Source of the DNA: Spisula solida | Lineage: Eukaryota > Mollusca > Bivalvia > Venerida > Mactridae | Assembly: GCA_947247005.1 (NCBI GenBank) | Contig: OX365952.1 | Span: 44,434,722 to 44,498,721, forward strand | Direction: 5' to 3' | DNA length: 64,000 nt | Shown: positions 29,830-42,290 of the stretch, in pieces | How the letters are laid out: each line of letters starts with the position of its first letter | Position numbering within the stretch: the stretch's first letter is position 1 | Notes under the pieces: generated by a model | Seen by the model: only the letters and a program-made list of their open reading frames with translations | Told to the model about the DNA's origin: nothing | Databases searched by the model: none | Position numbers and translations under genes: made by a program

Positions 29830-30660
29830 CGCCGCCCGAGAAGGGTGTTCCCATATTACGTCCCGTTTTTCAAACGGCGTATAAAAAGGTCATTTATCAT
29901 TACAACATAACCTTATTGCCTATAGCTAATACAAGTTTATCGTAAATAATGCAAACCAGAAGCATGTCATCGGTTATTGTATTACCATAGTAACGCGTGA
30001 CCACCCCCAGATATACGTAACGTACCCTTTCCATTGGTTTTACTAGTTACAAATTCCCAATTAGGTAATTTACATTCCCATGTTTCTGCCATATTATTGC
30101 AGGATATTATCATGATATTTCATGACATTTTCAAATATTTGAACGTTTGCGTTTGAATTAAGAACTGTTTTATCAAGGCTAGTCACGTTTTCATAAACGT
30201 TAAAATGTATATGACTTTACGCAAGGAAATTCGTACGACTAATAAATTGTGCACGGGTCATTGAAACACACAGTAGACAAGAGCTGTTATAGGGAGCGAA
30301 AGGAGAACAGTATGTAGTGGCCTTATGTTTAAGTGGCAAACGCAAATTTCTTCAGAGATACAGCACGTTAGCAATATTTATGTAAAAATATATAAGTGTA
30401 TAAGCTTAATAATAGAAGAAAGGGATGCAAGACATGAAAAATTTAGATCACACCAGCACCTGAACTAGACTGTCGACTGGCATAAAATTTCGACTATCAA
30501 AGATATATTTATATTGGTAGCAAAGACATTTATCTCGTATAAAAACACAACATTAAGCACTTACACATTAACAAGAGCCGTCACAGACAGGTTATGCTTG
30601 TCAGAGAAAAAATGCTAAAAATATATGTAATTATTCTTTGCCATGGTACTGTAATAATAA
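29830..30660. other. Non-coding, nothing clear
   Basis: ACTGTTTTATCAAGGC near 30168 with GTAAAAC-like words resembles a decayed MITE B end. Otherwise no feature. Confidence 0.3.
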
Positions 30661-30679
30661 GATTCTATTTATCTATGAA

Positions 30680-31500
30680 TTTTCAAATTGATATATCCAA
30701 AACTGTTTGAGTTATGGCCTGGACAAGAATTAAGTATGAAAAAATACAAAGTAACACTAAAATAGGAATAAAGAGTTATGGTTCTTGGGCACTGCACATC
30801 CTCTCAATGAGACCTATTCAGTTATGAAGTTTCAAATTGATATCTCTTATACTGTTCAAGTTATGGCCCGGACAAGAATTACGTATGAAAACTTACAAAG
30901 GTGCATTACTCCAAAAACATACAATCAAGAGTTATGGTTCTTCTGCACTGTACTTCCCCTCAATGAGGTCTATTCACCTTTGAAGTTTCAAATTGATATC
31001 TCAAATACTGTTCAAGTTATGGCTCAGACAAGAATTAAGTATAAAAAATTACAAAGGGGAATAACCTAAAAATATATTATAAAGGGTCATGGTTCTTGTG
31101 CACTGCGCTTCCTCTCAATAAGGTCTATTCACCTAAAAATGATATCTCTAATACTGTTCAAGTTATGGCCCGGACAAGAATTAAGTATGAAAATTTACGA
31201 AGGGGAATAACTCAAAATGTACAATCAAGAGTTCTGGTTCTTATACACTGCACTTCCAATCAATGAGGTCTATTCACCTATTAAGAATGCAAATTAATAT
31301 CTCAAATACTGTTCAAATTATGGCCCGGACAAGAATTAAGTATAAAAAACACGAAGGGGAATAACTAAAAAATATGCAATCAAGAGTTATGGTTCTTGTG
31401 CACTGCACTTCCAATCAATGAGGTCTATTCACCTAGTATGAAGTTTCATATTGATATCACAAAAGTGTGACGGACGAACGGAAGGACGGACAAAGCGGTG
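30680..31500 (+). repeat. Five-unit tandem repeat, about 150-bp unit, ending in GACGGAC run
   Basis: GTTATGGCC(C/T)GGACAAGAATT recurs at about 30711, 30860, 31016, 31162 and 31317. The block ends GTGACGGACGAACGGAAGGACGG. The terminal layout matches other tandem-core repeats here. Confidence 0.9.
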
Positions 31501-31767
31501 ACTATATGTTCACCCTTTGGGAAGCATAATAATAATTTGAGAGACCGAAGTTTCTGCAAAATAGGTTTATGTTTACGAATGGTGAGCACATAAATCCAAT
31601 ACTATTTTCCAATTGGTGTTCAATATCACAGCTGAATCGCGTGCAATTTACTACAGTGATGTTTATTCACTCATTTGAGATATCCCCTATAAATCCCAAG
31701 TTCAATTATCTCTGAAACTTAACCAACAGCGCTTAATATCGCCGAAATGTTTTGCTCACACACAATA

Positions 31768-32103
31768 TCACTCTTCTACAATGTGTTGCACGTCCATTTT
31801 GTTGTTAAGGCCATTTGATGAAACAAGCAATCTCATTGGCTGATGACTGGTTCCCAAACCAATGAGATTGCTCGTAATAGTACTAACATGCCCAGTTTCC
31901 ACAGCTACTTGTATCATGGATCCCAACCTGCATCCATAAGCTGTCACATTTTCTGAAAATTTCTGTGAACTGTTATAAAAATTCTGCATGACGGACTCAT
32001 GGTTGGAAGCTTCACCAAATAATATATCTAACTTTTCTAAAATCTCTACACTAGACGCATGCTCACCAAGGCAACGAAAACCGCATTTGGAGGGTGAAGG
32101 CAC
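31768..32103 (-). pseudogene. Retroelement gag-like fragment
   Basis: EILEKLDILFGEASNHESVM, NFYNSSQKFSENVTAYGCRL is the capsid-type pattern of Ty3/gypsy gag (LxxLxxxYG...FxxxxQxxxExVxxYxxRL). It is related to 43329-43655. It is on the opposite strand from the adjacent pol, so the element has been rearranged. Confidence 0.65.
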
Positions 32104-32329
32104 AACTACCAGAATTCCAGTGAGAGTATGGAATATATCATGTACGCATAATAAACGTCTTCCTCATAGTAATAGCTGTCCGTTGTCAGAAGTCAAGTAG
32201 TAGACTCATGGAAGCCAGAAACAGAGAATGTGCAATCTTTTGAAAGGTTAAAGGAGTAAGGCAATTAAACTCGAGAAGGAAAATATTACCAAATACCAGG
32301 TTCTCATTTCTGGGTAATTGAGAGCACAT

Positions 32330-33550
32330 ATTTTCTAAGTCTGCTACAGATTTTGGTACAACAGATCTTGTGGAACATGAGATTAAACTCAATGATGACA
32401 AACCTTCAAGCAACCATATTTCAGAATACCTCCTGCTGTGTATGAGGAAGTTAGACAGTATTTGAGAGAAATGGTTGACAGTGGAGTCATCCAAGAAAGT
32501 AAGTCTATATTGTAGCAATGTGGTGACGGTCCGGAAAAATGACTCTAATTTGCCTTTTTTGTGTTGATCTACAGGAACTTAATAAGCGCACTATAAAAGA
32601 TGGTTATACATGACCCAGGGTCAATTATATGTTGGATTTTTCGGTTCACTCCAAATATTTTTCCAAATTAGATTTACGAAGTGGGTATTGGCAAGTGGAA
32701 CTGAGAGAAAACTGGTTTCTCTGTAGGGGGTGTGTTAGCGTATGCCTTTTAGTTTAACCAATGCCCCTAGTACATTCAAAACCTACATGAGTGACCTTAA
32801 TCTGAAAGAATGTTTGACATTTTAGGATGATGTGTTGATATTTGCACAGAAATTTAATGAGTATATTAGTCGATTAGAAGCATGTTTTGAAATATTAGAA
32901 TCACATGGTCTAAAATTAAAACCTTCCAAGTGTGAATCTTTTAGAAATCATGTATCTTATTTAGGATATGTTTTATCATCACAAGAAATACACACATATC
33001 CAGAGAAGATTGCTCCTGTGACTACTTGGCCAGTTCCTGTTGGCATTAAGACATTACGGGCTTTCTGTGATTTACTGGGTATTACAGGAGGTTCGTAAAG
33101 GATTATCCTAAAATTGTAAAACCCCTGAATCATCTGCTTATAGATCATCCTACCAACAATGCAAGACAGCCAAGAAGTCAAAGAAGAGTAAGACTCCCTG
33201 GATCTTGGATATAGCACATCTGAACGTCTTCGACACCATTATCAGTATTCTGACAAATCGACCTGTGCTGGGATATGCCGATTTCCCTAAGCCATTTGTG
33301 GTATCGGTCGATGCTTCCATCGAAGGTCTGGGAGCCGTACTCTACCAAGAACAGGATGGATTTGATCGGGATGATCAGCTATGCCAGCAGAGGACTGTGT
33401 GCCAGTGAACGGAATTACCCTGCACAAATTGGAGTTCTTGTGTATGAAGTGGGCACTATCGGAGAAGTTTCATGACTACCTCTATGTTAATACTTTCATT
33501 GTAAGAACCGATAACAACCCACTAACTTATGTACCATCCACAACCGTCCT
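32330..33550 (+). pseudogene. Ty3/gypsy pol remnant (RT and RNase H)
   Basis: In broken frames: RIPPAVYEEVRQYL (RT start), KLDLRSGYWQVEL, DDVLIFAQ (palm), KPSKCESFRNHVSYLGYVLS, then RNase H DASIEGLGAVLYQ, KLEFLCMKWA and RTDNNPLTYV. Several frameshifts and stops. The order is that of Ty3/gypsy pol; integrase and LTRs are not seen. Confidence 0.88.
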
Positions 33551-33559
33551 TGGTATATG

Positions 33560-34060
33560 AGTTTTATGAACCCGCGACAAGACTATTATATAAGATATTG
33601 TGGTAGATATATTTTATCTGATACAATTTGAACATTAATGTTTATTTCAATTTAATGACATAATTTCATTTTGGGCTTACCCTTTGATAAACAGCAAAAT
33701 GTGGGGTCTGCACGTCGTCTTTATTAGTAACATATTTGCTATGAGTTTCATGCAATTGGGACCAGACGTTGAAGGTTACGAAATGCAAGATTCAAACCTT
33801 GAACAGTAATCATGACCTTGAACCAGCAAGTTGGGAATGTGGGTTCTGTACATTGTCTTTATTAGTTATTAATATGTTATGAGTTTCATGTAATTCAGCA
33901 CAGGCGTCAAAATTTTATGGGGCGGACACGAAATGCAAGGTTCAAAGCTTTGACCATGAACTGTGACATTGACTCGGCAAAGTTGGAATGAGGTTATGCA
34001 CGCAGTCTTCTTTAGTTGCCCCAATGGCAGCCCAAAAGTCAGAAATGGTGAAGGTTGCAG
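33560..34060 (+). repeat. Diverged start of a tandem-core repeat
   Basis: TAGTTA..ATATG(C/T)TATGAGTTTCATG(C/T)AATT occurs about 33730 and 33865, followed by ACCTTGACC-type words that continue into the next entry. Confidence 0.5.
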
Positions 34061-34540
34061 TGACCTTTGACCTACTGACCTCAAAATCAATAGGGGTCAT
34101 CTACTGTTGCTGACCAACCTCCATGTAAAGTTTGAAGACCTAGGTAAAGTATTCTTGATTTAATGAATGGAAACCATTTAAATAGTCAAAAATGGTAAAG
34201 ATCACAGTGACCTTGACCTCAAAATCAATAGGGGTCCTTTACTGTTGCTGATCGACCTCCATGTAAAGTTTAAAGATCCTAGGTCAAAGCGTTCTTGAGT
34301 TATTAAACGTTAACCATTTAAATAGTCAGAAACGGTAAAAGTCACAGTGATCTCGACCTTTGACCTCAAAATCAATAGGGGTCATCTACTGTTGCTGACC
34401 AACCTCATGTACAGTTTTAAGATCCTAGGTAATTTAAGTGCTCTTGAGTTATTGAACGGAAACCATTTTATACGACCGACCGACAGACCGACATACATGT
34501 GCGAAGCAATATTCCCCCTTTTAAAGATGGGGGCATAATT
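34060..34540 (+). repeat. Tandem repeat, about 130-bp unit, ending in GACCGACAGACCGAC
   Basis: TCAAAATCAATAGGGGTC(A/C)T and CTACTGTTGCTGA recur three times (about 34081, 34219, 34365). It ends GGGGGCATAATT, a terminus shared with other repeats of the region. Confidence 0.85.
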
Positions 34541-34924
34541 AAGGGAATACAGGGCCGTATCCAGGACTTGGTTTTCTGGGGGGGGCCAAGAGGGGTGGGT
34601 GCGGGAGGGGATACCCCTCCCGGTCGAGATTTTTTTAAATATTGTTATTGTAACGGTGTATTTTCCTGATATTCCAGGCATCATAAAGCATGGAAAAAGA
34701 TACACACTCAGTATCATAATTATAAAAGCTAAAAGCTGAACCCTCTGTTTGGACTACTTATGTATGATCTACCAAGGTCTCTTTGTATGGACTCAATATC
34801 TGGACCACTGTTGGTTATTCAGCACGCATGTTAACATGCGTGTTTTCAGTTAATTGAATTATTTTTTTTATGTTTCATTAGACGATAAACGACATATTAC
34901 ATTACTACTGATCTAAACTCGAAA

Positions 34925-35300
34925 TGTTTTTCCGCCACGAGTCATTTACCAAGGTTTAATAGAAAAACTGCCGCGTTTCCTGAATCTTGGGATATCTTCC
35001 ATACGCCGTCTCACTAGAGTACGGAGGAGTCTATACGTTAAGATGTGGACAAAGTAATAATTCCATATATGGATCATGTGCGCGAGGAAGAGGATCTGCT
35101 TATAAGACAAAAAGTCTTGTGCATATTCGACGTATTCGCGGTCTATAGTGGAAAACCTCTGCTCAACTTGCTAGAGAGGAATGCCATCAATGTTACTTAT
35201 GTACATGGTGCTTGCTCCGATCTATTACAACCTTTAGACTTAATTCCGAACAATATTTGATGTCTTGAGTTCCACACGTTCTACTCAGGAGTAAAACAGA
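34925..35300 (+). pseudogene. DDE_1 (pogo/Tigger-type) transposase fragment
   Basis: Frames include RFNRKTAAFPESWDIFHTPS, MDKVIIPYMDHVREEEDL, VLCIFDVFAVYSG and CSDLLQPLDLIPN. The order matches the catalytic half of DDE superfamily endonucleases (FD near the strand, then CT(D)xLQPLD). Stops at CAC-TAG and TAA-GATG interrupt it. No TIRs were identified. Confidence 0.8.
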
Positions 35301-35654
35301 AAGTACTTAAGACACCATTCTAAGAATTCTCTGTAGAAACACCAACATTAAGGAATGTTTACTCTGGTTAAAGTAGCACAGTTTGGTTGACCATTGATCG
35401 TTATTTATGTGTAGTAATGTTTGCGGTGTATCAAAACAAAAAGAAAATGAAATTTTTTTTTTAGAAATGTATAAAAGACATACACGCATATGTTTATTTA
35501 GCGAAATTAAAAGACAATATTCAAATTATTTGGATACAGACCCAAGCAAAAATGGATTTGGATCCACAAGTAGTAGCTCAGCTGACCGCGCTAAGGAGGC
35601 CTATTTATAAGTTGGTAATTCGAATAAACGTTTCTATTTTGATGGTAATGTTAC

Positions 35655-35925
35655 GCTTGGGATAAAACAGGGGAACCACTTAGCCCTCTTTTGTTTATGA
35701 TATTCATCAATGATACAAATGAGTCAATAAATTTTGATAACCTTACCAATAAAGACATTGAACTATTATCTATGTTATTATTTGCTGATGATATTCACGA
35801 TATTGCTCTCTTAACTACTGACCCAAAATATAATTCAACAACTTTTAGACAAGGTACATGACTATATTAGTAAATGGAGTTTAAAAATTAATATCAATAA
35901 AACAAAGTATGCTTTTTGAAAAATG
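35655..35925 (+). pseudogene. LINE reverse-transcriptase fragment
   Basis: GIKQGEPLSPLLFMIFINDT and LLFADDI, then KININKTK-like coding in another frame, are RT motifs 4-6 of non-LTR elements. Frame-broken and short. Confidence 0.82.
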
Positions 35926-35959
35926 AAAAACAACCCGTACTTTTAGAGAAGATTTTAAA

Positions 35960-36830
35960 AGATGTTACTGTAGATATAGGGGCAAAACGGGCCATACCCT
36001 CTGGTGGCCATGCTTTGTTTTGAGGAATCATGATACGAATGTACGAGGGTCACTCAACTATTTCTGATTTTTTTTTTGAACAGTGGACTTGGCAACCAGA
36101 GATATTAAGAGTAAATCTTCAACGAAACGCGATGACAAGGCAAGATGCACGGGTATCCAGTGTTACAGCTATGACGGATCTATTTTTAGAAACTCAAATA
36201 TAATCTCGAAACTAAGTTTCATAAAAACTTCTGATAATCAATTCATTTAAATTTTTCATTTCATTAAATAGCTACCCTATACTCGTGTTATTAAATTTTT
36301 GTCAATGTTTAAAATGTGTTATTTCCTTCAGAAATTTACGAAGGTCGTTTTCATTAACGAGTGAGGTAATTGTACCAGCTAATAAGCCATTCAATTTCAG
36401 CGTGGAATTATGTTAAATGTCAAATGGGTGAAAATGGAATGCGCGCAGTTAAATAGTGCGGTATATTACCGTATTTAGAATCGAAATAAAACTCTGTTCT
36501 TGTATTTTGTCGGTGAATAGAACACGGGCACTCGTTCGTATGCGAAACATTAAATCACTCGTGCTACGCACTCGTGATTTTACTTTTCCGATTCCGAACT
36601 CCTGCCCATGTTTTATTCACCGACGAAATACGCGAACAGATTTTTATTTCTTAAACAATGCACCCAACCCACTGGCAGCCATGTTTTTTTGACGAATAAC
36701 AACAAAAATGTCAATTTTGTAAGAGGGTCACCTAACAACTGTTTCTGTACAGTATTTTGGAAATTTGGTCACTGGTTGAAGTTTTATGATTTTTAACTTC
36801 TTTTTTTAATTTTCTATCAGTTGCCATTTG
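35960..36830. other. Dispersed-repeat sequence, no gene
   Basis: GGTGGCCATG(C/T)TTTGTTTTG and GAGGGTCAC(T/C)(C/T)AACA/T recur at about 36003-36050 and 36678-36735 in similar order. No ORF of note. Confidence 0.4.
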
Positions 36831-36834
36831 AGTT

Positions 36835-36905
36835 ATTTGAGGCTCACGGGAAGGATTAGGAAATACCTAGCTGTTATGCCTTTATAAATAAAGTCTTTAT
36901 TATTA
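36835..36905 (+). repeat. ATT-tailed retroelement 3' end
   Basis: GAGGCTCACGGGAAGGATTAGG...AAATAAAGTCTTTATTATTATT, as at 14285-14375. Confidence 0.7.
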
Positions 36906-37089
36906 TTACTTTTTTATAGATTTCAATTATTTTACCTATTATAGAAATACCCACCAAAGGAACATTCCTGTGAAGTTGGTTTAATATTGCTAAGTGGTTG
37001 ACGGACGGACGAACGGACGACGAGTGATCACAAAAGCTCACCATGTCACTATGTGAAAGGTGAGCTAAAACATCACATACCACAATAAT

Positions 37090-37230
37090 TATTATTGCAC
37101 GGCACAATGCCTAACACGTAACTGAACGAAATTGAACATCCCAAGTCCCAGGAATCAAAACGCTGAATGACCTAGTTTCAGCAATAAACAGCTGCATGCC
37201 CTAGTTTCAGCTGAATAACATAGTTACAGC
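37090..37230 (-). mobile_element. Minisatellite-core element fragment
   Basis: GCTGAATGACCTAGTTTCAGC and CTGCATGCCCTAGTTTCAGCTGAATAAC are reversed units of the 30-bp motif; GCACAATGCC is the reversed flank word. Confidence 0.6.
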
Positions 37231-37234
37231 AATA

Positions 37235-37775
37235 TCTAGAAATGTGTCCATGAGACAAAGGTGCCCACATTATAGCACCTATCATTTCAAATGGGGAACG
37301 AGAGGGGAACTGCGGCTGAAGGTAACAATGTTCAGTCGTCATAATTTGATCAAAACTAAGACCAGGAACTGTTTGGGTACACAGACTGTTGAGTGCTTGA
37401 TGCACATATCGATAGCCCAACCTGGTACAGGGTGTGCATTCGATTACTCACTTGCTTTCAACAAGTGGGTGAATGTAAATAAAAGGAGAATTTTGACTGA
37501 GTAATGAAATATTATGAATTTGAAGATGATTATGAATTAAAAGATGTGCTAGTTTATGGGGGCCTAGGCACATGAACAGTTGATCATGTTGACAATATGA
37601 ACTATTTTGATTTAGTAAGTTTGCTACATATATATAAATGTTAATAATAATGAAGTACATATGTTGCTTGAATATGTTGTTTAATTATTTCATGAATTAA
37701 AATGGAATGAGGAGCTTAGGTTTGATTAAAAAGGCGACTCTTGAAAAAGTTACTTTATTGACAGGGCTGGTGCTG
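37235..37775. other. Non-coding, nothing recognised
   Basis: Short ORFs on both strands without recognisable motifs. Confidence 0.35.
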
Positions 37776-37979
37776 GCCATTATTAATTATGCCCCCCTTT
37801 TTACATGAAATAAAGAAGAATCAGAAGTGAGTGTCGAAAGCGTGCGCTAAGTTTGGCTTTTTTTTTTGGTGAAAAATATTTTGGCTATTAATTCATAATG
37901 GCCCAGCCCTGTAACATCACTAATCAATTTTTATAGCCTTGTGGACTTTAATTCTATTAAAAATATAAAAGGTCCATCG

Positions 37980-38290
37980 TATAATAAAAGTAACGAAGGG
38001 CCATTATTCTGGTACAATTGAACACAACAAAATGTCCATCCTTTACGGTCATCTATACATTGAGATTGTTAATCTGTGAAAGTTTGAAGAAATTCCAACC
38101 AATAGTTTGTGAGGAGGTCAACACACACTATTTTTCACAATGGGGTATAAAGTAAAAGTAACAAAGGGCCACAACTCGGAACAGGAAAAAATACACCCTT
38201 TTCGGTCATCTATACATTTGGGTATTTTATCTTTGAAATTTTAAAGAACTTCCACACTTTAGTTAATGAGGAGTTCAACTCATGTAAGAT
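37980..38290 (+). repeat. Two-unit tandem repeat
   Basis: AAAGTAAC(G/A)AAGGGCCA and CGGTCATCTATACATT each occur twice about 150 bp apart. Confidence 0.75.
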
Positions 38291-38339
38291 TTGCGTTACG
38301 CACGTATAGACAGCACCAATGCTATATGCGCCCAACTTA

Positions 38340-38465
38340 TTAAAAAGTGTGGGGCACAAAAATGCTGAATGCTCCTGTGGACCGACCTCGTTTCAACAAG
38401 CTGAATGGCCCAGCCTGAACTAGCCGAGTGCCATTTGCCTCAGCTGAACGACCTATCTCAAGTGA
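38340..38465 (-). mobile_element. Minisatellite-core element fragment
   Basis: AATGCTGAATGCTCC...TTTCAACAAGCTGAATGGCCCAG...CAGCTGAACGACC repeats the reversed motif. Confidence 0.5.
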
Positions 38466-38469
38466 CTGG

Positions 38470-39330
38470 CAAGCCTGTAAACGTATGTTTATAATCGTAG
38501 TAGTTATGTATGCAAACCAACTTATTCAGAGCGGCTGTCGGCTGTTCATGTCTGAATGATTTACAATGAACTACAGGTATTTGTGTTTTATCGACAACTG
38601 AAAATGTTGCGTTTTTAAATATACAGGGCATATAATACACATTCTAAACATGTTCAAGTTTAGACCGGGCCTCTTCGTGAACTTCGTGCAAGCGAATAAC
38701 TCGTGGTTCTAATGCTGGTTTACAGTCGGTCGCGATGCCCACGGAGTCCACGATTTGGAATATTCGTCGAGCTCCACGACTTACATACATGTTTTGTGAA
38801 TGCACGGGAAACACAATATTTCATCGCCCGTGGACTCATTGAGTTTTATATAAACACCCATTATCGATTCACGAAGAAATGATGCTCAAAATGACTCGTG
38901 ATTTTATATGTACAAGTTTTATTTCGCAAGCAAATTTCAGTTGAAAACTATGTATACATGTACGGGTAGCTACACATACAGGTATCCATTGACGTTTCGT
39001 TCGCAACCTTCCTATTGACGCAAGGTTCATTCTCCATTTGTAATTTTCATATCCAAGGTGTATTCGATTGTTCAAATAAATGAGAAATGTAAATGCTGAA
39101 ACATTTACATAATGAGTGTTCCTGCTTCCAACATAGCATTCGGTATTTTATGCATTGTCAGTGAATGAATAAAGTCCGTTGATGAACAAACGAAATTTGC
39201 GAACTGCCGTCAAATGTTTGGTACATGTACAATCAATTAACATGCCATTACAAGAATCGTTTGTTCTAAACATTTTCAAATCTTTCCAGTTTTATGATTT
39301 CTATGGCATATATTTAGGTCGCTTCTGTAC
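38470..39330. other. Non-coding, nothing recognised
   Basis: Only short ORFs; no repeat partner noticed. Confidence 0.35.
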
Positions 39331-39335
39331 ATTTT

Positions 39336-39577
39336 AGTCCCCCATCGGTTTCAACCGGATTGGACTATGTTTGCCGTGGTTGCTACGGAGACAGAAAGAG
39401 TGAAACTATGGCTGAAATCTTGATATTGCCATAACTCTTAACAGTTTCTGTGCTATATGGGTAGATGCTAATAAGGATATCATGCCCATCTAAATATTGT
39501 TTTAATTTTCTGGTTGCTATGGCATCAGAAACATTGAACATAATTTAAAGGTCATGGCTTCAAATCGGTAGGGGACT
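39336..39577. mobile_element. MITE family C, copy 2
   Basis: Ends AGTCCCCCATCGGTTT and AATCGGTAGGGGACT, 242 bp. Inverted relative to 29042-29281. TATTGCTTGCAATTCTTAG follows it, as does the reverse complement at copy 1. Confidence 0.8.
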
Positions 39578-39874
39578 TCTGTATTGCTTGCAATTCTTAG
39601 TGACTTGTTTTTTGTAGTTGGCGATTGTGTAGTATGCATATATCCATTTTATGTTAGCATCACCTCCTTTCCTATATCTAAGTTCTCCCAAGATGTACGC
39701 GCTTCAGACGAAATATTTCTGAAGCCAAATAAGTTGCGTGCCACCGTTCTTTGCAGTTTATCACACTTCCCTTGGATTTTATGATCTTGTTGACGGACAT
39801 GATAGTGTGTATTCCCCGGCCCTTTGTGATCTCAAGCGAGAAATTCGAAGTGATTTTACGGTCGTAGGGGTTTA

Positions 39875-40450
39875 TTCTTAAGCCCCCGTATCAATAGATC
39901 GGGATGCATATAGTGATTCACCTGTCCGTTCGTCTGGACGCACCCACTTGACGTTGTGGGGTGTGGAACAATAGGCTATATTTAGATTCTATTCATTCCG
40001 TTGCTACGGGGTGCAAAATGTTGCTAATAGGGTTTTACAAACAAAAGGATAAACAAAACAAAACACCATAACGTCAAGTCAGTGAGAACGTCCTGGTTAA
40101 CCCGAATTGACCGTTTCTTCTAGCATTATCATGGCTTGCTACAAAGCCTCCATACTTGCATGGATGTTGCATAAGGGCACTCTCCACACGCCTGTATCAC
40201 CTGACCCCATTGTGACCTTCACCTTGACCTTATTTTGGACTTGACTTATTGAAGGGGGCAACTTCGTGGTTAACCCAAATTGACCGTTTCTTCTAGCAAT
40301 AACATTGCTTGGATGGATGTTGTATTTTAACATTCTCCACACACATATATCACCTAACCTCATTTTGAACTTCACATTGACCTAATTTTGGACTTCGACT
40401 ATGGCAAGGCTTCCATTGGGGCTTAAGCGTTTATTGAACGCAGTCTTGAT
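39875..40450 (+). mobile_element. Tandem-core dispersed repeat D, copy 1
   Basis: AGCCCCCGTATCAATAGATCGGG start, two units of GGTTAACCC(G/A)AATTGACCGTTTCTTCTAGCA and CTCCACAC(G/A), end TTAAGCGTTTATTGAACGCAGTCTTG. A one-unit relative is at 52975-53272. Confidence 0.85.
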
Positions 40451-41499
40451 TTATTTTTGGACTGATTTTTAAAATGTTGATATCAAATTAAAGATATGTA
40501 GCTCTCTAGTTTCTAAATAAATAAAAATAATAGAGATTATGTTAATACAATTATAACAGTTCAAACACAGACTATTTTCGGGAAAACATATTTTGTTTTG
40601 TAAAAACACGGCCGTATAGGTTTAGTTTTTTATATAATTGATATTAAAATAAAGATGAAGCTCTCTAGTTTTAAAATATGCAATCCACCCATTAATAACA
40701 AAACAAAGGCACCATTTTCTCGGCGTGAAATTATATATATAATGTGTGACATAGGCCCATATTCACATGTCGGTCCTCCACTCCAACTCGACTTACACTA
40801 ACCTAAGGTAGCCTCAAGTGTAGCTGGAGTGACGGTCGAGTTAGTGTAGGTCGAGTGGAGATTTGGTATTCACATGGGTAACTCGTCCTCGACTTTCCTG
40901 AGTGTGTGACCGTTATAATAAATGGTAGGATATTACACTGTACACACAATCTGTGCTTTATTATTGAATTGGTCGGTATGATTATTGCAAATATTATAGT
41001 GGATCAGTTAACATAAAACTTCGATGTAATTAATATTGAATGAACGTACAAATGTATATAATGATTTACATTGATATATTCCAACAAAACAATTATGCAA
41101 GGCAATGCCTACGCATTTTAAATAAATAAAGGATGCGCATATCGAAGAAGACAAATCGTACCGTATGCCTTATGTTTTCGCTGTGGACTCAATATTAAAT
41201 ATCATATCACGTCAATATGAATTCCACCGACCGTCAAGCAGGTAATTTAATGTTAATAATTTAGAAGTCAGAGGAAGTGGACTCAGTTTACTTTTATAAG
41301 CAGCTTCACTGTCAGATGATTTTGTTAATTACAACACATACATCGTACATACCGTTCCGGGGAAGCCCGACAACTAGAAAGCTATAATTCCTGGAATGTC
41401 ATTTAATGTGCGACATGTTTAAAAACAATAGTACATAAGATAGCTGATGCATGAACTTCTTGGTTTGAGGTTGATTATGAAACAAGTTGGTACAACCTT

Positions 41500-41725
41500 G
41501 AACAAATATTAACCATTCTCGACACATCATGCCCGAATTTATCCATCGTCACAATATATAATACAATACGTAAGAGAAGAGAAGCCACCTTTCGCTTATT
41601 ATGTTGAACATCTTGCAAGGGAAATACTAAAACCATTTCGTTTTTAGCATGAAGTGACCCCGGATCGAACCTGGGCGTCCCGCACTCGAAGCGGACGCTC
41701 TAACAGTAGGCTATCGAGGCGGCAC
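41500..41725 (-). mobile_element. tRNA-derived SINE, copy 2
   Basis: On the - strand: TAGCCTACTGTTAGAGCGTC (A-box-like), GCTTCGAGTGCGGG, CCCAGGTTCGATCCGGGG (B box), then the body shared with 26465-26680. The acceptor arms do not pair, so it is not a tRNA gene. Confidence 0.82.
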
Positions 41726-42116
41726 ATTGACACATGAATGATTGCAATGCACATCATCAGTATTTGTTGCAAGTTTGCACGTTTTTATTCATTCAAATAT
41801 TTTAGTCATCTTCATATCAACACTGGGTGGAATTAAAAATAATAATATGGCAAAGAATGAAAACAATAACGTTATAATTTCATAGTTATGCTCCATATAT
41901 AAATACCATGCATTTAATTAACATCGCAGTAATATGACTAAATTTTAATTCCAGATACTTCATACACTTATTACAGTAACTTTATTTGTCCAAATAATAT
42001 ACTTTTAGATAACAAACTATAAATAAAATTATATTTATGGTTGTATATTTATCAACCCACACGATCATATGAATTTGTTTTGTAGTTTAATTTGAAACTA
42101 CAATAACTTTATTAGT

Positions 42117-42290
42117 TCAACATTCATGCGCTAAATCGGTATGCACGTAACCACACATTTGAGTGTAGCTGGAGAACTTTGCCAAGAAATTCACATTATC
42201 CATGCTTTCTAAGGATTTTCTTCTATCCGGGACATTTCTAAAAGGTAAAATCATATCCTTAAATTCTTCTACCTCGAATGGATTGTCCAT
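42117..42290 (-). CDS. 57-residue ORF inside the TIR element
   Basis: ATG at 42290 with stop at 42117-42119. It contains EVEEFKDMILPFRNVPDRRK and ESMDNVNFLAKFS. It is rich in charged residues with no recognised domain. It may be an exon of the element's protein or fortuitous. It sits just inside the right subterminal hairpin. Confidence 0.35.
   Translation of the reverse strand: MDNPFEVEEFKDMILPFRNVPDRRKSLESMDNVNFLAKFSSYTQMCGYVHTDLAHEC

Noticed and set aside
32186..32518. - strand ORF of 110 codons
   Set aside because: It overlaps the + strand Ty3/gypsy RT start (RIPPAVYEEV); the - product shows no motif.
41650..41725. tRNA gene on the - strand
   Set aside because: A and B boxes are present but the acceptor arms do not pair, and the sequence runs into a body shared with another copy at 26.5 kb; it is a SINE.
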